Assembly (NCBI RefSeq): GCF_009649815.1
Contig: NZ_WJIC01000007.1
Location: 310,001 to 374,000 of the forward strand
DNA: 64,000 bases
Source of the DNA: Nocardia sp. SYP-A9097
GTDB lineage: Bacteria > Actinomycetota > Actinomycetes > Mycobacteriales > Mycobacteriaceae
Direction: 5' to 3'
In this document: positions 43,274-51,616 of the stretch, in pieces
Layout: every line of letters starts with the position of its first letter
Numbering within the stretch: the first letter of the stretch is position 1
The notes under the pieces: model-generated
Database searches by the model: none
What the model saw: the letters and a program-made list of their open reading frames with translations, nothing else
What the model was told of the DNA's origin: nothing
Translations under genes and position numbers: made by a program

Positions 43274-45037
43274 TCAGCGCTTGCGCGTGCCGAAGATGCT
43301 GCGACTGATCTCGCGACCGGCGACCGTGGCGGCCGAGCGCAGGAAGTTCTTGAAAGCGGTGTTGTTGACGATCTTCTCGGCCATGGACTCATCGACGGGT
43401 TCCGCTTTCGCGCGACCACGTGCGGGCGCTTGCTCGGGAGCCTCCGCGGCCGCCTTGGCCAGCTTCTCGGTCAGGATCTCGTAGGCCGAGTCGCGGTCGA
43501 TGGTTTGACCGTACTTGCCGTACAGGGTGGATTGCTGTGCGCGGGAACGTATTCCGTCATCGCCGATGGTGTCCATGAGCGAGCGCGGCGGTTGCATGCG
43601 CGCCCATGCAACGGGGGTCGGTGCGCCCTTCTCCGACAGCACCGTGACCACGGCCTCACCGATACCCAGTGAGGTCAAAGCCTTTTCGAGATCATAGGTG
43701 GCGGTCTTCGGATAAGTGCGCACCGTCTTCGACAGTGCCGCTTGATCTTCCGGCGTGAAGGCGCGCAGCGCGTGCTGGATACGCGCACCCAGTTGGGAGA
43801 GAACGGCATTCGGGATATCCGTCGGCAACTGGGTGCAGAAGAATACGCCGACCCCCTTGGAGCGGATGAGCTTCACCGTCTGTTCGACCTGCTGCAGGAA
43901 CGCCTTCGACGCTCCCGTGAAGAGCAGATGCGCCTCGTCGAAGATGAAGACCAGCTTCGGCTTCTCCATATCGCCGATCTCGGGCAGCGTCTGGAACAGA
44001 TCCGCCAGCACCCACATCAGGAAGGTGGAGAACATCTGCGGGCGCGAAGCCTGCGCACCCAGTTCGAACAGCGTGATCACGCCCTGGCCACCGGCCGTGC
44101 GCATGAGATCGGCCGGATCCAGCTCCGGCTCACCGAAGAAGGTGTCACCACCGTCGGCCTCGAGATTGATCAGGGCACGCAGGATCACTCCGGCGGTGGT
44201 CGCCGAGACGCCGCCGATACCCTTCAATTCCTCCTTGCCCTCCGGGCTGGTGAGGAATTGGATGACCGACCGCAGATCCTTCAGATCCAGCAGCGCGAGG
44301 CCGTTCTGGTCGGACCAGTGGAAGATCAGTCCGAGCGTGGATTCCTGAGTCTCGTTGAGCCCCAGCACCTTCGACAGCAGAATCGGCCCGAACGAGGTGA
44401 TGGTGGCGCGAATCGGCACCCCGATGCCCTCGGTGCCCAGTGACACGAACTCGACCGGGAATCCGCGCGGCGCCCAATCCGGGCAGCCGGTCTCCTGCGC
44501 GCGTGCGGTCAACTTGTCATTGGACTGCCCGGGCTGCGCCAAACCGGAGAGGTCACCCTTGATATCGGCCACCACCACCGGCACACCCGCCGCCGACAAC
44601 TGCTCGGCAATCCCCTGCACCGTCTTGGTCTTACCGGTACCGGTCGCACCCGCGATGAGCCCGTGCCGGTTCATGGTCTTCATCGGAATCCGCACTCGCG
44701 CATCGGGATGCACCTTGCCGTCGACGATGACGGTGCCCAGCTCCAGCGCCAATCCCTCGAACGCGTACCCGGCCGCGATCTGTTGCGCCGCAACCTCATC
44801 CGGCGCTGCATCGCCACCCACAGCCGAATCGGATTCACTCGCAGTGGTTTTCGCCGCAGCACCGGTTTCAGCGGCGGCGGTGGGTGCCGCATCGCCCTTC
44901 GCGGCCTTGTCCGCAGCCTCCTGCTCCGCCGCTTCCTTCTCGGCCGCCTCCGCCGCCGCTACCGCCTCGGCCGCGATCCGCGCGGCCTCCTCCGCGGCCT
45001 TGCGTGCCGCCGCTGCCTTCTCCTGCGGGGTGGTCAT
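43274..45037 (-). CDS. HerA/DUF853-type ATPase (helicase-like)
   Basis: The 587-residue protein has an Ala/Glu/Lys-rich coiled-coil N-terminus (about residues 5-85), then the DUF853 NTPase core with Walker A GATGTGKTKT, Walker B LVFIFDEAHLL and conserved VADIKGDLSGLAQPG and FFCTQLPTDIPNAVLSQLG segments. It belongs to the HerA-FtsK superfamily; the physiological role of the stand-alone bacterial form is uncertain. It converges on lysA with a 7-bp gap and is divergent from orn. Confidence 0.9.
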   Translation of the reverse strand: MTTPQEKAAAARKAAEEAARIAAEAVAAAEAAEKEAAEQEAADKAAKGDAAPTAAAETGAAAKTTASESDSAVGGDAAPDEVAAQQIAAGYAFEGLALELGTVIVDGKVHPDARVRIPMKTMNRHGLIAGATGTGKTKTVQGIAEQLSAAGVPVVVADIKGDLSGLAQPGQSNDKLTARAQETGCPDWAPRGFPVEFVSLGTEGIGVPIRATITSFGPILLSKVLGLNETQESTLGLIFHWSDQNGLALLDLKDLRSVIQFLTSPEGKEELKGIGGVSATTAGVILRALINLEADGGDTFFGEPELDPADLMRTAGGQGVITLFELGAQASRPQMFSTFLMWVLADLFQTLPEIGDMEKPKLVFIFDEAHLLFTGASKAFLQQVEQTVKLIRSKGVGVFFCTQLPTDIPNAVLSQLGARIQHALRAFTPEDQAALSKTVRTYPKTATYDLEKALTSLGIGEAVVTVLSEKGAPTPVAWARMQPPRSLMDTIGDDGIRSRAQQSTLYGKYGQTIDRDSAYEILTEKLAKAAAEAPEQAPARGRAKAEPVDESMAEKIVNNTAFKNFLRSAATVAGREISRSIFGTRKR

Positions 45038-45217
45038 CGCGCTTCCTCCGTCTGCTCTGCCAACTGCGACTGCTCCGGGAACTGTCCTGCCAACAAGCCG
45101 ACCGCTTCGTACGCACGCGGATCCGCTGGGAACGATACTGCCCGGTCGGAACGCAAAGCGGCCCCGACGCGGCCGGGCGAAACGGCCGGTTACAACCAAA
45201 CGTCTACTCTGACCACG

Positions 45218-45838
45218 GTGACCGATAAGTACGTGGTGTGGATGGATTGCGAGATGACCGGCCTACGCCTGGACAGCGACAAGCTGATCGAGGTAGCCGC
45301 ACTCGTGACGGACAGTGATCTCAATATTCTCGGCGAGGGCGTGGATATCGTCATTCACGCCGATGACGACGCACTGGCCGCCATGCCGCCGGTCGTCACC
45401 GAGATGCACGCCCGCTCCGGGCTCACCGAAGAGGTCCGCCGCTCCACCGTCACCATGGCCGAGGCCGAGCAGCAGATTCTGGAGTACATCAAGCAGTACG
45501 TGCCCACCCCGCGCACGGTCCCGCTGGCCGGTAACTCCATTGCCACCGATCGCGGTTTCATCGCCCGCGATATGGCAGCCCTCGACGCACACCTGCACTA
45601 CCGCATGATCGACGTCAGCTCCATCAAGGAATTGGCGCGCCGCTGGTACCCGCGCATCTACTTCGGCCAGCCGGAGAAGGGCCTCGCGCATCGCGCGCTC
45701 GCCGATATCAAGGAGTCCATCCGTGAACTCCAGTACTACCGCCGCACCGCTTTCGTCGCCCCGCCCGGACCCTCGACCGCGGAGATTGCCGCCGCCGCCG
45801 CCGAACTGAGCGAAAAACCGACCGGAAATACCGCATAA
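45218..45838 (+). CDS. orn: Oligoribonuclease
   Basis: The 206-residue DEDDh exonuclease has MDCEMTGL (first D and E), AGNSIATDRGFIARDM (second D) and HRALADIKESIREL (H and final D). Orn degrades the last 2-5-nt RNAs and pGpG, an essential task in many bacteria. GTG 45218 starts VTDKYVVWMDCEM. The tRNA-His gene follows 67 bp downstream. Confidence 0.95.
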   Translation: MTDKYVVWMDCEMTGLRLDSDKLIEVAALVTDSDLNILGEGVDIVIHADDDALAAMPPVVTEMHARSGLTEEVRRSTVTMAEAEQQILEYIKQYVPTPRTVPLAGNSIATDRGFIARDMAALDAHLHYRMIDVSSIKELARRWYPRIYFGQPEKGLAHRALADIKESIRELQYYRRTAFVAPPGPSTAEIAAAAAELSEKPTGNTA

Positions 45839-45904
45839 CCAGCCGATTAGGTACTCAGCGGCGGATCGCGATACGATCTACCGCGCCGGAAACACACCGG
45901 CAAT

Positions 45905-45978
45905 GGTGACCGTAGTTCAGTTGGTAGAGCACCAGGTTGTGATCCTGGCTGTCGCGGGTTCGAGTCCCGTCGGTCACC
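45905..45978 (+). tRNA. tRNA-His (anticodon GTG)
   Basis: The acceptor GTGACCG (45906-45912) pairs with CGGTCAC (45971-45977). The extra G-1 (45905) faces discriminator C (45978), the tRNA-His hallmark. The anticodon loop is TTGTGAT within CCAGG/CCTGG, and the T-arm is GCGGG-TTCGAGT-CCCGT. CCC follows in place of encoded CCA. Confidence 0.95.
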
Positions 45979-45984
45979 CCAACC

Positions 45985-46021
45985 AAGTCAGGCCCGAGGT
46001 TTTACACCTCGGGCCTGACTT
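45985..46021 (+). terminator. Intrinsic terminator after tRNA-His
   Basis: AAGTCAGGCCCGAGGT (45985-46000) pairs perfectly with ACCTCGGGCCTGACTT (46006-46021) around TTTAC, followed by GTATTTT. This is a textbook terminator for the tRNA transcript. Confidence 0.9.
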
Positions 46022-46052
46022 GTATTTTGAGCACGACCCCGGGGGAAGTACC

Positions 46053-47615
46053 TTGCTGTTTTCGCGTCGCCGACTGTTGATCGCATCCGCTGTGGGGGCC
46101 GCGGCAAGCATGCTCCGCCTCCCACTCGCGCGGGCCACGGAACCGGCGGTCGTCCGCCCTGCCGATCCCGATTACGCGATGCTGACCCAGCGCGGCTACA
46201 ACCGCCGCTGGACCGCGCACCCACAGCGCATCCATGTGCCGACCACCACCGAGGAGATTCGCGCCGCCGTCGAAACCTGCGTCCGCGACGGCCTGCGCAT
46301 CGCGGTGCGGTCGGGTGGGCACGGCTTCGACGACTTCGTCGACAATGACCGGACACAGGCGATCATCGATCTGAATCGGATGGGCGCGGTCCATTGGGAC
46401 GACACCCACCGCGCCTTCTCCGTGGACGCCGGTACCCCCCTCGGCGCGCTGTACGAGCGACTGAACGGTTTCGGAGTGACGATTCCGGCGGGCATCTGCA
46501 AAGGCGTCGGCGCGGGCGGGCATATCGCGGGCGGCGGTTACGGCCCGCTGTCCCGGCAACTCGGGCTCATGGTCGACCATCTGTACGGGGTCGAGGTGAT
46601 CACCGTCGGTAAGGACGGCGCAGCCACCATCGTGCTCGCCACCAAGGACGGCCCGAATGCCGATCTACTGTGGGCGCACACCGGCGGGGGCGGCGGCAAT
46701 TTCGGTGTGGTGAGCCGATTCCTGTTGCGCTCGCCCGGCTCCGATGGCAGCGATCCCACACGCGCACTGCCGAAATCGCCCGGCAGCATGTTGAATACGC
46801 GGCTCATCCTGCCCATGGCGAACGAGGAGTCGTTCGTTCGCCTGCTCGGCAACTATCTCGCCTTCTTCGAGCAGCACAGCGCGCCGGACGATCGATTCAC
46901 CGCGCTGTACGCGCCGCTGATGATCAAACCGGGCATTGTGGACTCCGAGATACTGGTGCTGCTCGATGCGGATCGTCCGGACGCGCACGCCATGTTCGAC
47001 GAATTCGTCACCGCCATCTCCGCGGGCGTCGACCCGGCGCTCGTCCAATTACCGCTGCAGCAGGCGTCATACGCCGATACCGTCGCCAATGTCTACTACG
47101 CGGCGGGCATGCCCGGCTTCCGGGTGAAGGCCAAGTCCGCGTACCTGCGCAAGTCGTACACCACCGAGCAGCTGCGAATCCTCTACCGCTACATCGCCGA
47201 TCCGCGCTTCCTCGGCGAATCACAGTTGGAATTCATGCCTTTCGGCGGTGCGACCAATACCGTGGCCGCCGCTGCCACCGCCGCCCCGGCGCGGGACTCG
47301 TTCATGAAGATGCTGATTCACGCCGCCTGGCGGCTGCCCGGCGATGATGAACGATTCGTGACGTGGGCGCGCAAGATGTACCGCGATGTGTACGCCGAAA
47401 CCGGTGGGGTGCCGGTACCGAACGCGGTCAATGGCGGCAGCTATATCAACTATCCGGATCCGGATCTGGCGGATGCGAGCTGGAATACCTCGGGTGTGCC
47501 GTGGCACGAGCTCTACTACGGTGCGAACTATGCGCGACTGTGCGCGGTCAAGGCGCAATGGGATCCGAATAATGTGTTCCAGCACAGTCTTTCGATCGGC
47601 TGGGCGCAGGGGTGA
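46053..47615 (+). CDS. Tat-exported BBE-like FAD-linked oxidase
   Basis: About 520 residues from TTG 46053, which follows GGGGGAAG. The N-terminus is a twin-arginine signal (FSRRRLLIASAVGAAASM, cleavage after LARA). The FAD domain has RSGGHGFDDF (His for covalent flavin) and ICKGVGAGGHIAGGGYGPLSR, whose Cys suggests bicovalent FAD as in berberine-bridge-type oxidases. The C-terminal BBE tail NYPDPDL..YGANYARLCAVKAQWDPNNVF binds the flavin. It is probably a secreted sugar or alcohol oxidase. The frame is open back through the tRNA-His gene, but a start before 46053 is implausible. Confidence 0.88.
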   Translation: MLFSRRRLLIASAVGAAASMLRLPLARATEPAVVRPADPDYAMLTQRGYNRRWTAHPQRIHVPTTTEEIRAAVETCVRDGLRIAVRSGGHGFDDFVDNDRTQAIIDLNRMGAVHWDDTHRAFSVDAGTPLGALYERLNGFGVTIPAGICKGVGAGGHIAGGGYGPLSRQLGLMVDHLYGVEVITVGKDGAATIVLATKDGPNADLLWAHTGGGGGNFGVVSRFLLRSPGSDGSDPTRALPKSPGSMLNTRLILPMANEESFVRLLGNYLAFFEQHSAPDDRFTALYAPLMIKPGIVDSEILVLLDADRPDAHAMFDEFVTAISAGVDPALVQLPLQQASYADTVANVYYAAGMPGFRVKAKSAYLRKSYTTEQLRILYRYIADPRFLGESQLEFMPFGGATNTVAAAATAAPARDSFMKMLIHAAWRLPGDDERFVTWARKMYRDVYAETGGVPVPNAVNGGSYINYPDPDLADASWNTSGVPWHELYYGANYARLCAVKAQWDPNNVFQHSLSIGWAQG

Positions 47616-47616
47616 A

Positions 47617-48465
47617 TCAGGTCAGCGCCAGCACCCGGCAGGGGCCGCCGGTACCGCCCGCATGCTTGGGCGCGCCCACGATCACGCGCGCACCGGCCGG
47701 CGGCAGCTGCGCCAGGTTCGCCAGCATCTCTACCCCGTAGCGGCCCGCGCCGAGAAACGCGGTGTGCGCACCGTAATCCCTGCTCGCGGCCTGATCCAGG
47801 CTGAGGGTGTCCACGCCCGCGCCGACGATATCGCGCTGTGCCACCAGGAATTCGGCGGCGGCCGGGGCGAATCCCGGTGCGTGCGTTCGGCCTTCGCCGT
47901 CAAGATTCAAGAACGCGCCCGGGGTTGCGAGCCGCCGCTCCCAGCCCGAATACATGGCGACAAAGGCGCGCCTTGGAATCCGCCCATGCGCCACCTCCCA
48001 CGCCTCGATATCCGAAACAGTCAGTACCGCATCGGAATCCGTGGCAGCCCGCGCCGAAATATCGATGACAACCAGCGGCGCGACCAAATCCGCCGCCGCG
48101 ATCCGATCGACGGAGACGCCGTTGCGATCCCGATGCAGCGGTGCGTCGATATGCGTCCCCGAGTGCTCCCAGTACGCCAACGCGTTCTGCCCGAACCCAC
48201 CGTTGTCGTGCCAGGCCACCGGAACCGTCACGAACCCCGGATTCCCCGGCCACACCGGCAATTCCGCCGACAACGTGTGCGTGAGATCCACCACCGCCCC
48301 GGAGCCGACCGGAACCTCTTGCGCCACAGCGACTCCCGCACCAGAGGCCACGACTGCTCCGGTAGCGCCGGCGAGAGCTCCCAGCCAGGCGCGACGACTG
48401 ACTCGCGGCGCCCCGGCCGCCTCATGCGCAACCTGAACGATCCTCGGCGAACACATCAGTCCCAC
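47617..48465 (-). CDS. Tat-exported cyclase family protein (kynurenine formamidase-like)
   Basis: The 282-residue protein has a Tat-type leader with SRRAWLGALAGATGAVVASG and a cyclase/formamidase domain. HSGTHIDAPLH is the metal-binding HxGTHxDxPxH motif; VDLTHTLSAELPVWPG opens the domain and VGVGAP-like ends it (VIVGAPKHAGGTGGPCRV). These Zn/Mn hydrolases open amides or lactones. ATG 48465 or 48456 are possible starts. It converges on the FAD oxidase with one base between stops; both are exported, which may hint at a shared substrate. Confidence 0.85.
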   Translation of the reverse strand: MGLMCSPRIVQVAHEAAGAPRVSRRAWLGALAGATGAVVASGAGVAVAQEVPVGSGAVVDLTHTLSAELPVWPGNPGFVTVPVAWHDNGGFGQNALAYWEHSGTHIDAPLHRDRNGVSVDRIAAADLVAPLVVIDISARAATDSDAVLTVSDIEAWEVAHGRIPRRAFVAMYSGWERRLATPGAFLNLDGEGRTHAPGFAPAAAEFLVAQRDIVGAGVDTLSLDQAASRDYGAHTAFLGAGRYGVEMLANLAQLPPAGARVIVGAPKHAGGTGGPCRVLALT

Positions 48466-48511
48466 ACTCCCCCGAAAAATCCAGACCGGACCGCCGAATC
48501 ATATGCCCTCC

Positions 48512-48546
48512 CGCCATCCCGGCATGTTCTCGGCCGGGATCCACAC
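48512..48546. repeat. Interspersed repeat family A, single copy
   Basis: CGCCATCCCGGCATGTTCTC followed by GGCCGGGATCCACAC is an imperfect inverted repeat (CATCCCGG...CCGGGAT) that matches both 35-bp arms of the element at 55797-55932. It lies upstream of the cyclase gene. The recurrence within 7 kb shows a dispersed short repeat. Confidence 0.7.
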
Positions 48547-48593
48547 CTCCTGTGCTCCAGCGGGTTTGGTGGATGAAACCCGCCGGATGCCGG

Positions 48594-48986
48594 TTATGGA
48601 TCGCAGGCGACATGACTCACATCCCTGAAATAACGGGTGGGGAGCGGATGCACGTTCGACCGCTCAACATACTTGTCCGCGTCGACTTCGATGATCCGTC
48701 GGGATTCCAACCGTCGCGCACAGAACACCGGATCGCAATCGCGGTGAATGATCCAGGCTTCCAGCGCCTCAGCAGGATTCATTCCAACGTCATCGTTACG
48801 AATATGACAGTCTTCCAATCTCTCCGAACGCGGCCCGTCGAATTCCATTTCCGTCACACCTCCTTCGTCACGACCCGACAAGTTCACTTCGGTGCCGACC
48901 ACCTGGTTCTCGACCAATGAATGCTGTGATGCACTCTCCATCACGAATGTGAATACGTACTGTGCGGTCTTTCTTTTCGTGCACAT
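48594..48986 (-). CDS. Small unknown protein, acidic
   Basis: The 130-residue protein from ATG 48986 is preceded by a near-perfect ribosome site (TAGGAGGTG). It reads MCTKRKTAQYVFTFVMESASQ and then acidic, soluble sequence with no recognised family. Base composition is visibly less GC-rich than the average of the window, as is the whole 48.6-50.4 kb part. It overlaps the end of the upstream small gene by 119 bp in another frame; if both are real this is an unusually long overlap. Confidence 0.5.
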   Translation of the reverse strand: MCTKRKTAQYVFTFVMESASQHSLVENQVVGTEVNLSGRDEGGVTEMEFDGPRSERLEDCHIRNDDVGMNPAEALEAWIIHRDCDPVFCARRLESRRIIEVDADKYVERSNVHPLPTRYFRDVSHVACDP

Positions 48987-49083
48987 AGCACCTCCTATCC
49001 CTGATGTCCTCGACTGCACAGAACAGCACAATGGCACCACAGCCGATAATGAGTGCCACCAAAACCCAAGCATCCCAAGACAT
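48868..49083 (-). CDS. Small single-helix membrane protein
   Basis: The 71-residue protein from ATG 49083 has a clean AGGAGG eight bases upstream. Residues 6-26 (WVLVALIIGCGAIVLFCAVED) form one membrane helix and the rest is a charged cytoplasmic tail. It is divergent from the DUF5753 regulator gene and shares the gap with the twin inverted repeats. No family is recognised. Confidence 0.5.
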   Translation of the reverse strand: MSWDAWVLVALIIGCGAIVLFCAVEDIRDRRCYVHEKKDRTVRIHIRDGECITAFIGREPGGRHRSELVGS

Positions 49084-49185
49084 CTACGCCTCCTAGTGCA
49101 ATCGGATGAATCCTGGTGGCGGCCTTACCATTCCGTCATCGCCAGGTGCTATGCGTTAAGTAGACACCAAATTTTGTCGGAAAAC

Positions 49186-49283
49186 TGCTCGGATAGAGCA
49201 GAACGTGAAATACGGTTGAGTGCATGTAGCGAGCAGTGCACGCGGCGGGACATGCCCGTCACGGGCACTGCTCGGGACGAGCA
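49186..49283. promoter_or_regulatory. Twin inverted repeats upstream of the DUF5753 regulator
   Basis: TGCTCGGATAGAGCA (49186-49200) and TGCTCGGGACGAGCA (49269-49283) are two versions of one 15-bp inverted repeat, 83 bp apart and in the gap between the divergent small genes and the HTH gene. They are likely operators for that HTH protein. Confidence 0.6.
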
Positions 49284-49309
49284 ATTCATCAGATAGCGAG
49301 GGTAAGAAA

Positions 49310-50212
49310 ATGACCGGATTGACGGTCTCTCGCATGGATTTCGGCAACTTCATGCGAGAGCTGAGGACACACGCACCCAGACCGTCCGTGCTGGCCGCCG
49401 CCACACACATCGGCGTATCCCGGCCCGCGGTCGATCGAATGGAGGATGGCTCTCCGACCAGGCTCGGCGACCTACACATCAACGCCCTGCTCGACTTCTA
49501 CGAACCCGATGCCGAGACGCGGGCCAAGGCACTGGAATTGTGGAGGGAGGTCAAGGCCGAGGAGAAGACCGCCAAGGGGCAAGCCGCGGCCAGGGGGATA
49601 TGGAAGGCGTACAAGGATCAGGTTGCGCCCAACACAAGAAAGTTCTTGCGCCTGGAGGGTATTGCCGATCATATGGTTGCCCACCACCCGGTGATCTTCC
49701 CGGCGCTCCTTCAGTCAGCCGACTACCGGCGTGCACTCGATCGCGTGAGCGAGTCGGACTTGTCGCCGGTGGATCTCGAACGGCGCATCGAACTCACTAT
49801 GAAACGACAAGTGCGGCTTGACGATCCGAAGTTCAGGCTCGAGGCGTTCCTCAGTGAGGCGGTTCTCCGCAACTGGGTGGGTGACGGCCCGACGATGCAG
49901 AAGCAGTTGGACTGGCTGACCTCCGTTAGTGAGCGCGACAACGTCAACATTCATCTGGTCCCGTTTACGGCCGGGGTGTATCGGGGATTGACCATGCTGG
50001 CGTTCGTATGGCTCGGGTTTCCCCGGGGCACGAGCGGGAAGACGCTGCCAACGATGGTCTATGCCGAGGGCGCGATAGGTAGCGTCTTCCATGAGCACGA
50101 TGAAGAGGTGAACCAATATCGGCAGGCGATCGACGGCCTACGCGCTGTAGCGTTGGGTGAACAAGGCACCAGAGATCTGGTTATGAAAATCGCGAAGGAG
50201 TACGCGGCGTGA
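49310..50212 (+). CDS. XRE-type HTH regulator with DUF5753 domain (Scr1-like)
   Basis: The 300-residue protein has an N-terminal HTH (about 12-65: FGNFMRELRTHAPRPSVLAAATHIGVSRPAVDRMEDG) and a DUF5753 domain (about 100-290: LEGIADHMVAHHPVIFPALLQSADYRRAL, then NIHLVPFTAGVYRGL). With the DUF397 gene overlapping its stop it forms the common actinomycete pair, sometimes described as toxin-antitoxin-like or WhiJ/AbaA-related. ATG 49310 follows GAGGG. The twin repeats upstream are probable binding sites. Confidence 0.9.
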   Translation: MTGLTVSRMDFGNFMRELRTHAPRPSVLAAATHIGVSRPAVDRMEDGSPTRLGDLHINALLDFYEPDAETRAKALELWREVKAEEKTAKGQAAARGIWKAYKDQVAPNTRKFLRLEGIADHMVAHHPVIFPALLQSADYRRALDRVSESDLSPVDLERRIELTMKRQVRLDDPKFRLEAFLSEAVLRNWVGDGPTMQKQLDWLTSVSERDNVNIHLVPFTAGVYRGLTMLAFVWLGFPRGTSGKTLPTMVYAEGAIGSVFHEHDEEVNQYRQAIDGLRAVALGEQGTRDLVMKIAKEYAA

Positions 50213-50400
50213 AGAATCCGGTCAAGGGCGAGTGGTACAAGTCGAGCCGGAGCGGCAAGCAGTCCGATTGCGTGGAGGTCTTCCACAGCGAGGACATGAC
50301 CAAGGTCCGCGACACGAAGGACAACGGCCGCGGCCCGGTCCTCGAGTTTCCTGCCGACACGTGGACGAAGTTCGTCGACAGCCGGGTCTGGGAGAGCTAG
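50209..50400 (+). CDS. DUF397 protein
   Basis: The 63-residue protein has the DUF397 signature W-x-KSSRSGKQSDCVEV, VRDTKDNGRGPVLEFPADTWTKFVDS. It starts at GTG 50209 within the stop of the HTH gene. DUF397 proteins are thought to modulate the partner regulator. A cluster of alternative hairpins follows the stop. Confidence 0.93.
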   Translation: MKNPVKGEWYKSSRSGKQSDCVEVFHSEDMTKVRDTKDNGRGPVLEFPADTWTKFVDSRVWES

Positions 50401-50436
50401 GTCCGGGCGATAGTTGACGGTTTCGAGGCACTTCCA

Positions 50437-50476
50437 AAGACTTCTGGAAGTCTTCCAGAAGTCTTCTGGAAGACTT
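50437..50476. terminator. Alternative hairpins after the DUF397 gene
   Basis: AAGTCTTCCAGAA (50448-50460) pairs perfectly with TTCTGGAAGACTT (50464-50476) around GTC. An upstream competitor, AAGACTTC (50437-50444) with GAAGTCTT (50447-50454), uses some of the same bases, so both cannot form together. The site lies between converging genes and overlaps the stop of the GNAT gene by two bases. Confidence 0.6.
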
Positions 50477-51233
50477 ACGCAGACCATCGAATTGGTTGCG
50501 GCGCAGGCGAAGAGCTCTGGCCCGGCGCTTGCACCAAGGTCAGTTGCCCGCGCTGGCGGAGGGTGAAGCCGAGGGTTTCGTAGAGGCTGATGGCGGTGGT
50601 GTTGTGGGCGACCGCGTGCAGGAATGGGGTTTCGCCGCGGGCGCGGATGACCGCGCCGACCGCGCGGACCAGGCGCGAAGCGAGGCCGCGGCCGCGGAAT
50701 TCGGCATCGGTGCAGACCGCGCTGATCTCGGTCCAGCCGGGCGGGTGCATGCGCTCGCCGGCCATCGCGACCAGGCGGCCGTCCACTCGCAGTCCCAGAT
50801 AGGTGCCCATCTCGATGGTTCGGGGCGCGAACGGTCCGGGTTCGGTGCGCGCGATCAGCGCCAGCATGTCCGGCACGTCCGCGGCGGTGAGCACCGTCAA
50901 CTCCGGATCATGTTCGACGCGAAGGCCGGAGCCTTCCATCTGCACCGAGTCGAAGACCTGTAGCTCCGTCCAGCCGGGCGGCAGTTCATGGCCGAACCCG
51001 CGCAGCGCGGTACCGCCGCCCGGGCCGAGCAGCGTGGCGAGGTCGGTCCAGTCCTGGTCGTCGAGGACCGCCGGATGCCCGACGAATCGGGCTACTTCGG
51101 GGTCGTAGCGGCCGATTCGGCCTACCCAGGAGGCGAATTGGGCATGCGGCCCGCGCAGTGACGCCCGCACGGGGTCGTCGAGTGGATGCGCGGCGGTGTC
51201 GACTTCGATGGCTGTCCCGTTGGTGAGCTGCAC
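50475..51233 (-). CDS. GNAT family N-acetyltransferase
   Basis: About 252 residues from GTG 51233. The C-terminal GNAT fold has ISAVCTDAEFRGRGLASRLVRAVGAVI (acetyl-CoA motif R-x-x-G-x-G/A) and HAVAHNTTAISLYETLGF. It resembles the FR47-like group. The N-terminal 110 residues are less conserved and may form a second, degenerate GNAT half. The acceptor is unknown. Frames beyond 51233 become basic and repetitive and are not used. Confidence 0.82.
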   Translation of the reverse strand: MQLTNGTAIEVDTAAHPLDDPVRASLRGPHAQFASWVGRIGRYDPEVARFVGHPAVLDDQDWTDLATLLGPGGGTALRGFGHELPPGWTELQVFDSVQMEGSGLRVEHDPELTVLTAADVPDMLALIARTEPGPFAPRTIEMGTYLGLRVDGRLVAMAGERMHPPGWTEISAVCTDAEFRGRGLASRLVRAVGAVIRARGETPFLHAVAHNTTAISLYETLGFTLRQRGQLTLVQAPGQSSSPAPQPIRWSA

Positions 51234-51298
51234 ATCGCCATTCAATTCGCCCCGCCCGCAGGATATTTCCCGGGGCTCGAGCTGATCGCAATTCTTGA

Positions 51299-51616
51299 CT
51301 CCGCCGAACCCGCGCAAACCAGGTCGATGCGAACGGCGGCACGATCCTCGCCGGCGCCGCAATCGGCTGCCTGGTCGGCATAGTGATAGGAATCTGGTTC
51401 TTCCTGGTCGGTGCGATCGTCGGCTGCGCCATCGGCGCGGCAATCGGCGGCTTCATCGGCGCGGTCGCATCACCACGGGGCTGTAATCACCTGGCCCGGA
51501 ATGGAATCGGGCCCGCGCAACCCACCCCACTGCGCGGCCCCGATTCCCTCGGCCAACCCGCCGCTCGGCCTTCCGATGATGCCGCCGAGCCGCCGCGCGT
51601 TGTGCGAAAATGCGGC
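51299..51616 (+). pseudogene. Stranded glycine-zipper fragment upstream of the Lrp gene
   Basis: After a stop at 51296 one forward frame reads VDANGGTILAGAAIGCLVG and then IGIWFFLVGAIVGCAIGAAI with further GxxxG spacing, a convincing glycine-zipper membrane hairpin. No start codon precedes the first half (the only GTG, 51383, lies inside it), and the frame runs on without stop into the Lrp gene. This looks like the 3' part of a lost small-membrane-protein gene, left in frame with its neighbour. Confidence 0.4.

Noticed and set aside
45903..46052. N-terminal extension of the FAD oxidase through the tRNA-His gene
   Set aside because: The region is the tRNA and its terminator; the Tat signal begins at the TTG at 46053 with a good ribosome site.
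48480..51300. Integrative element or prophage boundary
   Set aside because: Repeats and lower GC were suggestive, but no integrase, transposase, tRNA-anchored att duplication or phage gene is visible.
51383..51616. Lrp protein starting at GTG 51383
   Set aside because: The added residues are half a glycine zipper plus unstructured sequence; the family start is at ATG 51617. The zipper is listed separately as a fragment.
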